Assembly: GCA_902783915.1 (NCBI GenBank)
Contig: CACZSX010000028.1
Coordinates: 1-22,883 of the forward strand
Source: an uncultured Erysipelotrichaceae bacterium
GTDB taxonomy: Bacteria > Bacillota_I > Bacilli_A > RF39 > UBA660
Reading direction: 5' to 3'
DNA length: 22,883 bases
Below, in pieces: positions 1 to 6,987 of this stretch; positions within the stretch are counted from its first letter, which is position 1; every line of letters starts with the position of its first letter. Position numbers and translations under genes: made by a program. The notes below the pieces were generated by a model. The model worked only from the letters and a program-made list of their open reading frames with translations, ran no database searches and was not told the origin of the DNA.

Positions 1-1
1 A

Positions 2-178
2 TTAAATAAAGCTGTTGCACAAGTCCATGCAACACTTGTATTAAAGGCAGTAGAAGATTTAGATATAAGTTCTGAATCTAAAAAGAAGGTAATAAGAACT
101 TTAGTTCAAAAAGCTAAAGAAGATGCAATTAAAGAAGAAAAAGAAAATAAGAAAAAAGGTATCGAGATTGCCTATTAA
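2..178 (+). CDS. C-terminal 58 residues of an unknown protein (5' end outside the window)
   Basis: An open frame enters from the left edge and ends at TAA 176-178. The visible part is helical and charged (a KKKVIRTLVQKAKEDAIKEE-like stretch) and ends in a Lys/Glu-rich tail followed by GIEIAY. No family is recognised. It converges on the HTH gene at 192-944, with only 13 bases between the two stops and no clear terminator. If the left part is an element inserted in sigK, this gene belongs to that element. Confidence 0.5.
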   Translation, partial: LNKAVAQVHATLVLKAVEDLDISSESKKKVIRTLVQKAKEDAIKEEKENKKKGIEIAY

Positions 179-191
179 TTCTTATTTTCTA

Positions 192-944
192 TTAATTGTG
201 GAGAGATTGACTGTTATCAAGTAATTCTTTAAATTTAAAATATTGTTTTTTTGTTATTACTTTTTTACCATTAATGATATTTCTAATTGAATTAATATTT
301 CTATTCATTCTTTTTGCAAATTCAATTGTTGTTATGTTTTCTTTTTTTATATAATTTTTTATTAAATAAGGTACATCATTATTTATAAAATTATAATATT
401 CAAATATATTATTATCTAATTTACTTTTGTTTTCAAAACAATTTTTTATTTCGATATATTTTTCAAATTTTTTTCTAGATATAGTTGATTGATCTTTTTC
501 CCATTTAATGATTGTTTTAGGATAAACATCTATCATATTTGCAAAATCTATAAGTGCAATATTGTACTTGATTCTAAAATCAAATATTTCATGTTGTTTT
601 TTCTTTAGTATAAATTCCAAGTAATCATCATTTATTTTTATTTTATCCTTAATATCTAGATAATCAATTATACTAGTTATTATAGTTGTATTATGCAATT
701 GTTTGTAAGTTTTATTTTCAATTTGTTTAATAGTACATGAATCTACACCAAGTGTTCTAGCTAATTCTTCTTGCGTGATTCCTTTTAATTGTCTAGCATA
801 TTTAATTTGGTTTCCTAATGTACTATTTTCATCAATGTTAATTGTTTTAATGTCATCCTTAACAAATAATGTATATGTATCATTTATTAAATTGAAACTT
901 TTAAGAACATTATTTACTAGTGTTATTGACTCTCTTATGTCCAT
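192..944 (-). CDS. Triple helix-turn-helix (XRE-like) regulator
   Basis: This 250-residue protein has a typical XRE/Cro HTH at about residues 44-85 (QIKYARQLKGITQEELARTL then a recognition helix with TIKQIEN). Two further HTH-like segments follow, at about 121-165 (RIKYNIALIDFANMIDVYPKTIIKWEKD) and 193-240 (ENITTIEFAKRMNRNINSIRNIINGKK). It has no enzymatic or membrane segment, so a DNA-binding regulator is likely, possibly phage-type. The ATG at 944-942 overlaps the stop of the truncated sigK (TAATG), and I see no Shine-Dalgarno sequence before it, so translation may depend on coupling to sigK. Its targets are unknown. Confidence 0.7.
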   Translation of the reverse strand: MDIRESITLVNNVLKSFNLINDTYTLFVKDDIKTINIDENSTLGNQIKYARQLKGITQEELARTLGVDSCTIKQIENKTYKQLHNTTIITSIIDYLDIKDKIKINDDYLEFILKKKQHEIFDFRIKYNIALIDFANMIDVYPKTIIKWEKDQSTISRKKFEKYIEIKNCFENKSKLDNNIFEYYNFINNDVPYLIKNYIKKENITTIEFAKRMNRNINSIRNIINGKKVITKKQYFKFKELLDNSQSLHN

Positions 945-1282
945 TATGTGAGGTGTGCATTTTCAATACATCTTGCACAATATGTAGTTAATTTTGCACC
1001 ATTACTTTTAGAAAAAGAATCAATTCCTTTAATTAATCCAATTGTACCAATACTTATTAAATCATCTAAATTATCTCCTTTTTCACCATATTTTTTAACA
1101 ATATGTGCTACTAATCTAAGATTATGTTCTATAAGGATTTCTCTAGATTTATCATTACCATTACTCATTTCTTTTATGTGATAAATTTCTTCTTCTTCAC
1201 TTAAAGGATCTTTAAACACCTGATTTTGATATGCTCCTGTTAAAAGCATATTTTTAATTAAAATAGTAAATAATTCAAACAT
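944..1282 (-). CDS. sigK: N-terminal part of pro-sigma-K, interrupted after CIEN
   Basis: Sigma-K directs late mother-cell transcription during sporulation. The 112-residue product begins with a hydrophobic stretch (FELFTILIKNMLLTGAY) resembling the membrane-binding pro-sequence of pro-sigma-K. A sigma-70 region 2 with sigma-K hallmarks follows: PLSEEEE, ILIEHNLRLVAHIVKKY, DLISIGTIGLIKGID, and TTYCARCIEN. The family then continues with EILMHLR and regions 3-4; here AHLT and a stop follow instead. An AGGAAGTG ribosome-binding site precedes ATG 1282. Sigma-E shares much of region 2, but EHNLRLVAHIVKK favours sigma-K. The 3' half should lie beyond the left edge if this is a skin-type interruption; otherwise this is a remnant. 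Confidence 0.75.
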   Translation of the reverse strand: MFELFTILIKNMLLTGAYQNQVFKDPLSEEEEIYHIKEMSNGNDKSREILIEHNLRLVAHIVKKYGEKGDNLDDLISIGTIGLIKGIDSFSKSNGAKLTTYCARCIENAHLT

Positions 1283-1303
1283 AATTCACTTCCTAATACA
1301 TTT

Positions 1304-1424
1304 TACTCATTAATATTTATTTTATTAATTATAAAAATTTTAGAAATAAAATTAATGACAATGAGTAGTAAATTAAAGTGTCAAAATTGACTTTACATAT
1401 TGCATATGATATTATTAATGAGTA
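1304..1424. repeat. 12-bp inverted repeat flanking the divergent sigK / 1438 promoter region
   Basis: TACTCATTAATA (1304-1315) and its exact reverse complement TATTAATGAGTA (1413-1424) sit close to the starts of the two divergent genes. A third partial copy, AATGAGTAG, lies between them near 1360. The spacing is too large for a simple hairpin, so the repeats could be operator half-sites for one regulator, but the sequence is AT-rich and chance is possible. Confidence 0.35.
1387..1415 (+). promoter_or_regulatory. Sigma-A-type promoter for the 1438 gene
   Basis: TTGACT (1387-1392) is followed after 17 bases by TATTAT (1410-1415), 22 bases ahead of the ATG. The fit to the housekeeping consensus is good. 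The downstream copy of the 12-bp repeat overlaps the -10 region and the expected transcription start. Confidence 0.55.
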
Positions 1425-1437
1425 GGGATGTGATTTT

Positions 1438-2331
1438 ATGGAACAAGATAAATATGAATATTTTAGTATGGTTGCTATGTTTTATGAAATGGGCAAATGG
1501 GATGAAGAAACAGTTATAAAAAAAGTTGAATCATATGCGAAAGATAATGAAATTGATATAAAGGTAATAAAAGATTTTCTAGGAAGATTAATTAAAAAGA
1601 AAGAACATACAATTGAAGAAAAAAGATCTTTTTTAGGAGCAATAAAGTTTAATAATGGGGAACCAAAATATGGTGATGCTGTTAATGTAATGAGTGATGA
1701 AATGGTAGATAAGTATTATGAAATTGAGAGTCAAGCAATTGGAATCGAGGCTACTGAAAAACTTCATAATAATTTGTCAAATGTTACAGAAGAAAAAACA
1801 AATAAAGAACAAAATAATACTTCAGTACAGTCTGAGGAGTCTAAAAAGGGCGATGATACATATCCGATGAAAGGTGGAGAACGTTTCGTAGTAAATCCTT
1901 CTAGCAATAATACAAGTACAGCAAGCAATGATCAAAATAAACAGGCAGAAACGCCAAAACAAGAACCAACTACTGAGGAAGATTATCAGCATGTTGCAGA
2001 AAATATGCATACTGTTGAAAATGATAGTAATGTTAGGCATGTTGATGCTTCACCTGAAAGAATAGAAAAATTAAAGAAAAGTAAGACGAGAGCAAAACAA
2101 TTCTTCCTAAAAGCAGGAGTTGTTGTAGCAACATTTGCAGTTGCTTCTGGTTTCGCTATTCCTTTAGTAGGCGGATATTTGATACTTGCTAGCCAAATTA
2201 AAAATGGTACATATAAAATACCTGGTAAAGTAGGAGTAACTATTAAAAAAGTAGTAGAAGGTATAATGGATTTAGGTAAAACACCTGAAGAAAAACAAGA
2301 GGCAAGAGAAGAAAGGGGAAAATCTAGATGA
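1438..2331 (+). CDS. Uncharacterised membrane-anchored protein
   Basis: The family of this 297-residue protein is not recognised. Residues 1-105 look folded and helical. About 106-205 form a polar, Asn/Glu/Thr/Ser-rich low-complexity linker. Residues 222-252 are a hydrophobic, Gly/Ala/Val-rich segment flanked by lysines (KKSKTRAKQ before it), consistent with a membrane anchor, and the tail is basic then acidic. There is no signal peptide, so the N-terminal domain is probably cytoplasmic. The ATG follows a weak GGGATGTG site. Its stop overlaps the start of the next gene (ATGA), so the two are co-translated. Divergence from the interrupted sigK hints at, but does not prove, a sporulation link. 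Confidence 0.6.
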   Translation: MEQDKYEYFSMVAMFYEMGKWDEETVIKKVESYAKDNEIDIKVIKDFLGRLIKKKEHTIEEKRSFLGAIKFNNGEPKYGDAVNVMSDEMVDKYYEIESQAIGIEATEKLHNNLSNVTEEKTNKEQNNTSVQSEESKKGDDTYPMKGGERFVVNPSSNNTSTASNDQNKQAETPKQEPTTEEDYQHVAENMHTVENDSNVRHVDASPERIEKLKKSKTRAKQFFLKAGVVVATFAVASGFAIPLVGGYLILASQIKNGTYKIPGKVGVTIKKVVEGIMDLGKTPEEKQEAREERGKSR

Positions 2332-2576
2332 TAAAAGAAGATACAATAATTAAATTAGATGATGATAAAGAATATTATGTTTTAGATAGTATGATGAAAG
2401 ATAATAATAATTTTATTATGATTGGAGAGATAGATCCTATTAAGGATGAAATTACTAATAATGTAAAAATAATGTTTTATGACTCAATTAATAATAAAGT
2501 TAGAAAGATAACGGATCCAACATTACTTTATCAATTGGTTGTATCTTTTGCAGATAGAGAATTGCAAAATGAATAA
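2328..2576 (+). CDS. Small conserved-looking protein, possibly DUF1292-like
   Basis: This is an acidic 82-residue cytosolic protein with a beta-rich look: IIKLDDDKEYYVLDS, NNFIMIGEIDP, NVKIMFYDS, then a helical end (LLYQLVVSFADRELQ). The arrangement of a short strand, a 'yyVLd' strand and a later 'vkim..' strand resembles DUF1292 (YrzB-type) proteins, but the similarity is weak and no function is known. Its ATG overlaps the previous stop and has AGGGG upstream. A terminator follows directly, so it ends a two-gene operon. Confidence 0.55.
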   Translation: MIKEDTIIKLDDDKEYYVLDSMMKDNNNFIMIGEIDPIKDEITNNVKIMFYDSINNKVRKITDPTLLYQLVVSFADRELQNE

Positions 2577-2603
2577 GTACAAAAGTATTTATTCTTTTTT
2601 TTT
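2572..2603 (+). terminator. Intrinsic terminator after the 1438-2576 operon
   Basis: AATAAGTAC, loop AAAA, GTATTTATT (one G-T pair) form a 9-bp stem followed by a run of nine T at 2595-2603. The stem starts inside the stop codon of the upstream gene. Confidence 0.7.
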
Positions 2604-2638
2604 AATATGATATACTTAAATTGAAAGAGAGTGATGGT

Positions 2639-3163
2639 ATGATTGAACTATATAAACCAGATGTATATAAAAAAGATATTTATGCCATCGATTATAAGAA
2701 ATTGAAATCAATTGGTATAAAATGTATATTATTTGATTTAGATAATACACTAGTGCCTTATTATAGAAAGGGCCCATCAAGAAAGATAAAAGATTTTATT
2801 GAAAATATAAAGGATATCGGGTTTAAGGTAATACTTTTTTCTAATTCTAGTAAAAAGAGATTAACACCATTTAAAGATATATTAGAACTTGATTGTTCTG
2901 CATCTAGTCATAAACCTTTTTCAAAAAAATTTAAAAAAGTATTAACTGAATATAAGTATTCTGAAAGTGAAGTTGCTATAATTGGAGATCAGATTCCTAT
3001 GGATATATTTGGTGGGAATAGAATGGGAATATTTACAATACTTGTAACTCCAATATCTAAAAAAGAACTTATATGGACTAAATTTAATAGGTTATATGAA
3101 AAAATGATAATAAAGAAGATGGAGAAAAAAGGGATCTTTAAAAAAGGTGAATATTATGAGTAA
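2639..3163 (+). CDS. yqeG: YqeG-family HAD phosphatase
   Basis: This is a HAD-superfamily hydrolase of the YqeG/GEP4-like type. Motif I is FDLDNTLVPY, with both aspartates present. Motif II is the serine of ILFSNSS, the HKP motif carries the conserved lysine, and motif III is IGDQIPMDIFGGNRMG. From ATG 2639 the length is 174 residues, as expected for the family. I prefer this start to an upstream TTG (2621) because MIELYKPDVY aligns with the usual YqeG start and AGAGAGTGAT lies just upstream. The last 8 bases overlap yqeH, matching the common yqeG-yqeH order. The substrate is not established; the yqeH neighbour points to a housekeeping role. Confidence 0.88.
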   Translation: MIELYKPDVYKKDIYAIDYKKLKSIGIKCILFDLDNTLVPYYRKGPSRKIKDFIENIKDIGFKVILFSNSSKKRLTPFKDILELDCSASSHKPFSKKFKKVLTEYKYSESEVAIIGDQIPMDIFGGNRMGIFTILVTPISKKELIWTKFNRLYEKMIIKKMEKKGIFKKGEYYE

Positions 3164-4157
3164 GAAGTGTATTGGTTGTGGAATTGAATTACAATGCAAT
3201 GATCCATATGAAGATGGATATGTTAATCCTGAAATGTTTGAAAATACTATAATGTGTAGGAGATGTTTTAGATTAAAACATTATGGTGAATATAAGGTTA
3301 CTAATAAGTCTAATTCTTTTTATAAAGGTATAATAAAAGAAATTTTTAGAATGGATGAGTTAGTAGTACATATAGTAGATATTTTTAATATGGGTAATAT
3401 GAATGATATATATAGTAAAATATATTCTAAAGCAATACTAGTAATATCAAAGATAGATATATTACCTAAAAGTATTAATGAAGATAAATTAATTGAATAT
3501 TTTAAGAAAAAGTATCCAAAATATGTAGATATTATAGCAATAAGTAGTGATAAGAATTATCATATGGATGAATTATTAATGCTTATGATGAAACATAAAA
3601 ACAGTAATGAAGTATATATACTTGGTAATACAAATGCAGGGAAAAGTACTTTTATAAATAAAATGATTAAGAACTATACTGATAGGAATACTTTTATAGT
3701 AACAAGTTGTATGCCATCAACTACATTGAATGTAATATCCATTAAAATAAATAATGATTTAACACTTCTTGATACTCCTGGTATAGTATATAGTGGTGAT
3801 TTAATTACTAAACTTCCTGAAGAAGTAGTAAAACATATAAATATAAAACATGAAATAAATCCAAGAATATATCAGGTAAAAGAAAAAGAAGCGCTTGTGC
3901 TTAATGATATCGGTAGAATTCATATATTAAATGATAGTAATATATCTATATATATTTCTAATAATATAGATATAGATAAAGCTAATTTTGATAATAATTT
4001 AAAATATAAAGATCTTGAACGTACTAAAATTAAAGTATTAGAAGGTCAAGATTTAGTTATAGAAGGGTTATGTTTTATAAAAGTTAGTAATGATACTATG
4101 TTTGAAGTGTATATGCCAGAAGGTGTAGATATTCATACAAGGGATAGATTAATATAA
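3156..4157 (+). CDS. yqeH: YqeH, circularly permuted ribosome-biogenesis GTPase
   Basis: YqeH is a GTPase needed for 30S subunit assembly. The N-terminus has a treble-clef zinc finger (CIGCG ... CRRCFRLKHYGEY). The GTPase motifs come in permuted order: G4 (ISKID, about residue 100) and G5-like AISS precede G1 (GNTNAGKSTFINKM, about 155), and G3 is DTPGIVY. A C-terminal substrate or RNA-binding region follows. ATG 3156 has AAAAGGTG at a good distance; a GTG three codons earlier (3147) is less likely. The gene overlaps yqeG by 8 bases and is followed by a strong terminator. The product is 333 residues, slightly shorter than the Bacillus protein. Confidence 0.93.
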   Translation: MSKKCIGCGIELQCNDPYEDGYVNPEMFENTIMCRRCFRLKHYGEYKVTNKSNSFYKGIIKEIFRMDELVVHIVDIFNMGNMNDIYSKIYSKAILVISKIDILPKSINEDKLIEYFKKKYPKYVDIIAISSDKNYHMDELLMLMMKHKNSNEVYILGNTNAGKSTFINKMIKNYTDRNTFIVTSCMPSTTLNVISIKINNDLTLLDTPGIVYSGDLITKLPEEVVKHINIKHEINPRIYQVKEKEALVLNDIGRIHILNDSNISIYISNNIDIDKANFDNNLKYKDLERTKIKVLEGQDLVIEGLCFIKVSNDTMFEVYMPEGVDIHTRDRLI

Positions 4158-4159
4158 TA

Positions 4160-4189
4160 AATAAAGGTTTGTGCCTTTATTTTTATTTT
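4160..4189 (+). terminator. Intrinsic terminator after yqeH
   Basis: AATAAAGG, loop TTTGTG, CCTTTATT give a perfect 8-bp stem followed by TTTATTTT. It separates yqeH from the Rnf operon. Confidence 0.85.
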
Positions 4190-4223
4190 AGAAAATGGTA
4201 TTATTATTATGATAGGAGGATAT

Positions 4224-5471
4224 ATGATAAGAGGATTGAAATTAGAAGGCAAAAAAGAAATGTCATTATCTGAAGAAATAATAGATTTTTCATCACCAAG
4301 TAGAGTATGTGTTCCACTTATGAACAATAATACTTCTTGTGAATGTTTAGTAAAAAAAGGTAAAAAAGTAAGAAAAGGTACTATAATTGGAATTAGAAAA
4401 AACATGGATTTTCCTATATTATCTCCAGTAAGTGGAACAGTAATTGGTATAGATAAATGTTTATATTTAAATGGAGAAGAAGTAGATTGTGTAGTAATAG
4501 AAAATGATAAAAAAGAGAATGTAATAAAAAAGACTTTGGTTAAAGATATTACTAAGTATACTAAAGATGAATTTGTTGAATTACTAAGAAAGTGTGCTGT
4601 TACTGGTATGGGTGGTAGTGATTTTCCTACATTCTTTAAATATAAAAGTGATGCATCGTTTTTAATAGTTAATGCAGTTGAATGTGAACCATATTTAACT
4701 GCTGATATGATGCTTGTAAAATTAAAAGCAGAAGTTATATTAGAAAGTATTGATGCTATTAGAAAAATTAATAATATTAAAAAATGTTTTATTGCTTTTA
4801 AAGAAAATAATGAAATTGTGAGAAATGCTTTTTTAGAATATATAGGTAATTATGAAAATATAATTTTAAGCCCAGTTAAAAATATATATCCTATGGGTTG
4901 GGAAAGACATCTTGTTAAAAGTGTATTAAATTTAGAATATGATAGATATCCTAGTGAAGTAGGAGTAATAGTGAATAATGTTTCTACTATATTTGCTATA
5001 TATAAAGCATTAAAATTTCAAAGAAATATTACTAAAAGAATAGTAACTATTACTGGTGAAGGATTTACAGAACCTATAAATGTATTAGTAAAAGTTGGTA
5101 CAGATATGTCATCAATAATTAAGAAGATTGGTAAATATAGAGGCGATAAATTAAAGTTTATTGCTGGTGGTCCTATGATGGGGACAGCATTACCAACTGA
5201 TCATGTGGTAGTATCTAATAATTTGGGCGCTGTTACAATAATAAGCGATACATTGGATGAGATAAATGAGTGCATGGGATGTTCTAGATGCATAAAGGTA
5301 TGTCCTGCAAAATTATGTCCTGCACTTATAATGAAAAATATTAATAATGTTGATGAATTAAAAAAATTACATCCAGAATTATGTGTAGAATGTGGACTAT
5401 GTTCATATGTTTGTCCTTCTAAATTAGGACTTAGAGATTCTGTAATAAATGCTAAGAAGAAGGTGAAATAA
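4224..5471 (+). CDS. rnfC: RnfC, Fe-S subunit of the Rnf ion-translocating complex
   Basis: RnfC is the peripheral NADH-interacting subunit of the ferredoxin:NAD+ oxidoreductase that pumps Na+ or H+. A barrel-sandwich domain comes first (FPILSPVSGTVIGI), then the nucleotide/flavin region (GMGGSDFPTFFKY, NAVECEPYLTADMML), GGPMMGTALP, and two 4Fe-4S motifs near residues 350-365 (CMGCSRCIKVCPAKLCP) and 387-398 (CVECGLCSYVCP). The protein ends soon after, without a C-terminal extension. ATG 4224 follows an ideal AGGAGG; the in-frame ATG 4209 lies upstream of that site and is rejected. The stop overlaps the rnfD start (TAATG). It is the first gene of the operon; a promoter is expected in the AT-rich 4185-4210 stretch but I cannot define it. 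Confidence 0.93.
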   Translation: MIRGLKLEGKKEMSLSEEIIDFSSPSRVCVPLMNNNTSCECLVKKGKKVRKGTIIGIRKNMDFPILSPVSGTVIGIDKCLYLNGEEVDCVVIENDKKENVIKKTLVKDITKYTKDEFVELLRKCAVTGMGGSDFPTFFKYKSDASFLIVNAVECEPYLTADMMLVKLKAEVILESIDAIRKINNIKKCFIAFKENNEIVRNAFLEYIGNYENIILSPVKNIYPMGWERHLVKSVLNLEYDRYPSEVGVIVNNVSTIFAIYKALKFQRNITKRIVTITGEGFTEPINVLVKVGTDMSSIIKKIGKYRGDKLKFIAGGPMMGTALPTDHVVVSNNLGAVTIISDTLDEINECMGCSRCIKVCPAKLCPALIMKNINNVDELKKLHPELCVECGLCSYVCPSKLGLRDSVINAKKKVK

Positions 5472-6901
5472 TGAAGTTTATAAAAGAAAATGGACCGCAT
5501 ATAAAAAATAGTGATACCACTAGTAAAATAATGACTAGATTTTTAATTTCGCTTATACCAATAGTATGTTTTGTAATATTTAAAAATACAGTATTAGTAT
5601 ATTTTTTCACTAGTGAAACATTAATTAGTGTTTTACATCCTATATTTATGATAATAGTTGGAGTTTTAACATCATTTATAAGTGAATTATTATGGTTTAA
5701 ATTAGTAAATAAGACTAATATTAAAACTAGCTTTTTAGAATTATATAGATCATTTAGCATAATACCGGGTTTATTACTTGCATTAGTATTACCTATTAAT
5801 ACTCCTTTATGGATAGTAGCATTTGGTGCCTTCTGTGGGACTATAATTGGTAAAATGTTATATGGAGGATTTGGACAAAATATATTTAATCCAGCACTTA
5901 TAGGATATTTATTTATAAGTGTGTCTTATAATGCATTATTGGGAAGCCCTTTAAATGCATATGAACTTGATACATTAGCAGGTGCAACTCCACTTACTAA
6001 TTTAACAAGTTTAAATTATTTTGGTACTTATGATTCTATAGTTGGTAGTTATGGAACGCTTCTTAACTTTTTCTCTGGTACAATTCCTGGTACATTAGGT
6101 GAAGTATCTAAGTTATTAATATTAATAGCATTTATATATTTAGTAATTACTAAAACTATCAAATGGAGAATACCAACTACATATGTAACTACAGTATTTG
6201 TTGTTACTTGGATTATTGGCAATAGTTTAGGACTAGGTATATGGTATCCACTATTTCATATATTAAGTGGTGGGCTTTTATTTGGTGCAGTATTTATGGC
6301 AACAGATCCAGTTACAAGCCCGTTAACACCAATTGGACAAGTATTACACGGAATAAGTTTAGGTCTACTTACAGTAGTCATAAGATTTTTAACACCATAT
6401 CCAGAAGGTGTAATGACTAGTATATTATTTATGAATATGCTTGTACCACTATTTGATAAGATAGGAGTACGATTAAGATACAATATTAAAAGAATATATA
6501 TTCCAATACTTATATATTTAGTTATTACAATTCTATTAATAATAAATATTATCTCTAATATAAATAATAATAAGACAAATGGTATAGATGATGTGGGTAA
6601 TAAAGTTAAAATAATAGAAATAAAGAAAGATGGTAATAAAAAAATATATAATGTTACATCTAAAGGATGGGGAACAATAAAAGCAGAAGTAGAAGTTGTT
6701 GATAAAGAAATAAAATCAATAATTGTTACAGATAAAAAAGATGAAACACAATGGAATGAATTAGAAAAAGTAGATTATATATATAAAGTTATAACTAATC
6801 AGAAGGATATTAATAAATTAGATGCAGTATCAGGTAGTACATTCTCGTCTGAAGCAATAAAAAATATTATTAAGAAAGTACTTAGTGAGGAATTAAAATG
6901 A
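5471..6901 (+). CDS. rnfD: RnfD-RnfG fusion: membrane flavoprotein plus FMN-binding domain
   Basis: Residues 1-338 are RnfD, a polytopic membrane subunit: GGFGQNIFNPALIGY (132-146), a covalent-FMN motif LAGATPLT with Thr173, and MATDPVTSPLTPIGQ. Normally RnfD ends about here. Instead the chain continues with a new transmembrane helix (about 342-363, IYIPILIYLVITILLIINII) and a roughly 100-residue extracytoplasmic FMN-binding domain ending in LDAVSGSTFSS, where Thr457 is the expected flavinylation site of RnfG. So one polypeptide carries both flavin subunits, and no separate rnfG is present in the operon. The RnfG part is shorter than stand-alone RnfG. Stop and next start overlap (ATGA). The first residue of the usual S/T-G-A-T in RnfD is Ala here. 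Confidence 0.88.
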   Translation: MKFIKENGPHIKNSDTTSKIMTRFLISLIPIVCFVIFKNTVLVYFFTSETLISVLHPIFMIIVGVLTSFISELLWFKLVNKTNIKTSFLELYRSFSIIPGLLLALVLPINTPLWIVAFGAFCGTIIGKMLYGGFGQNIFNPALIGYLFISVSYNALLGSPLNAYELDTLAGATPLTNLTSLNYFGTYDSIVGSYGTLLNFFSGTIPGTLGEVSKLLILIAFIYLVITKTIKWRIPTTYVTTVFVVTWIIGNSLGLGIWYPLFHILSGGLLFGAVFMATDPVTSPLTPIGQVLHGISLGLLTVVIRFLTPYPEGVMTSILFMNMLVPLFDKIGVRLRYNIKRIYIPILIYLVITILLIINIISNINNNKTNGIDDVGNKVKIIEIKKDGNKKIYNVTSKGWGTIKAEVEVVDKEIKSIIVTDKKDETQWNELEKVDYIYKVITNQKDINKLDAVSGSTFSSEAIKNIIKKVLSEELK

Positions 6902-6987
6902 AAAATAAAATAAAGAATATACTAGTTTTAACAATTGTAGCATTTGTTTGCTCAGTACTTATTTATATAGTATGGAGGTTCTTATGA
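6898..6987 (+). CDS. 29-residue single-pass membrane peptide in the rnf operon
   Basis: The ATG overlaps the rnfD stop (ATGA) and the TGA overlaps the rnfE start (ATGA). GAGG lies 9 bases upstream of the ATG. The product is MKNKIKN, then about 20 hydrophobic residues (ILVLTIVAFVCSVLIYIVW), then RFL. It sits where rnfG normally lies and resembles an isolated RnfG-type N-terminal anchor, but the fused RnfG domain already has its own helix. It could be a small accessory subunit or a remnant left by the fusion event. I judge it real because both junctions are start-stop coupled and the frame is intact. Confidence 0.55.
   Translation: MKNKIKNILVLTIVAFVCSVLIYIVWRFL

Larger units (their letters stand above)
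1..947. mobile_element. Probable edge of a skin-like element interrupting sigK
   Basis: The sigK-like gene on the minus strand stops matching the family immediately after Cys-Ile-Glu-Asn, and everything to its left is unrelated sequence: a triple-HTH regulator and the end of an unknown gene. In Bacillus subtilis the skin prophage-like element splits sigK at the same residues, with AATGA as recombination core; here the junction reads AATGC. The recombinase and the 3' half of sigK are not in the window and would be expected further left. Element identity is therefore inferred from the breakpoint only; a simple deletion or decayed gene is the alternative. Confidence 0.5.

Noticed and set aside
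948..1181. Plus-strand 77-codon ORF opposite sigK
   Set aside because: It is the antisense shadow of conserved sigma region 2 and has no ribosome-binding site.
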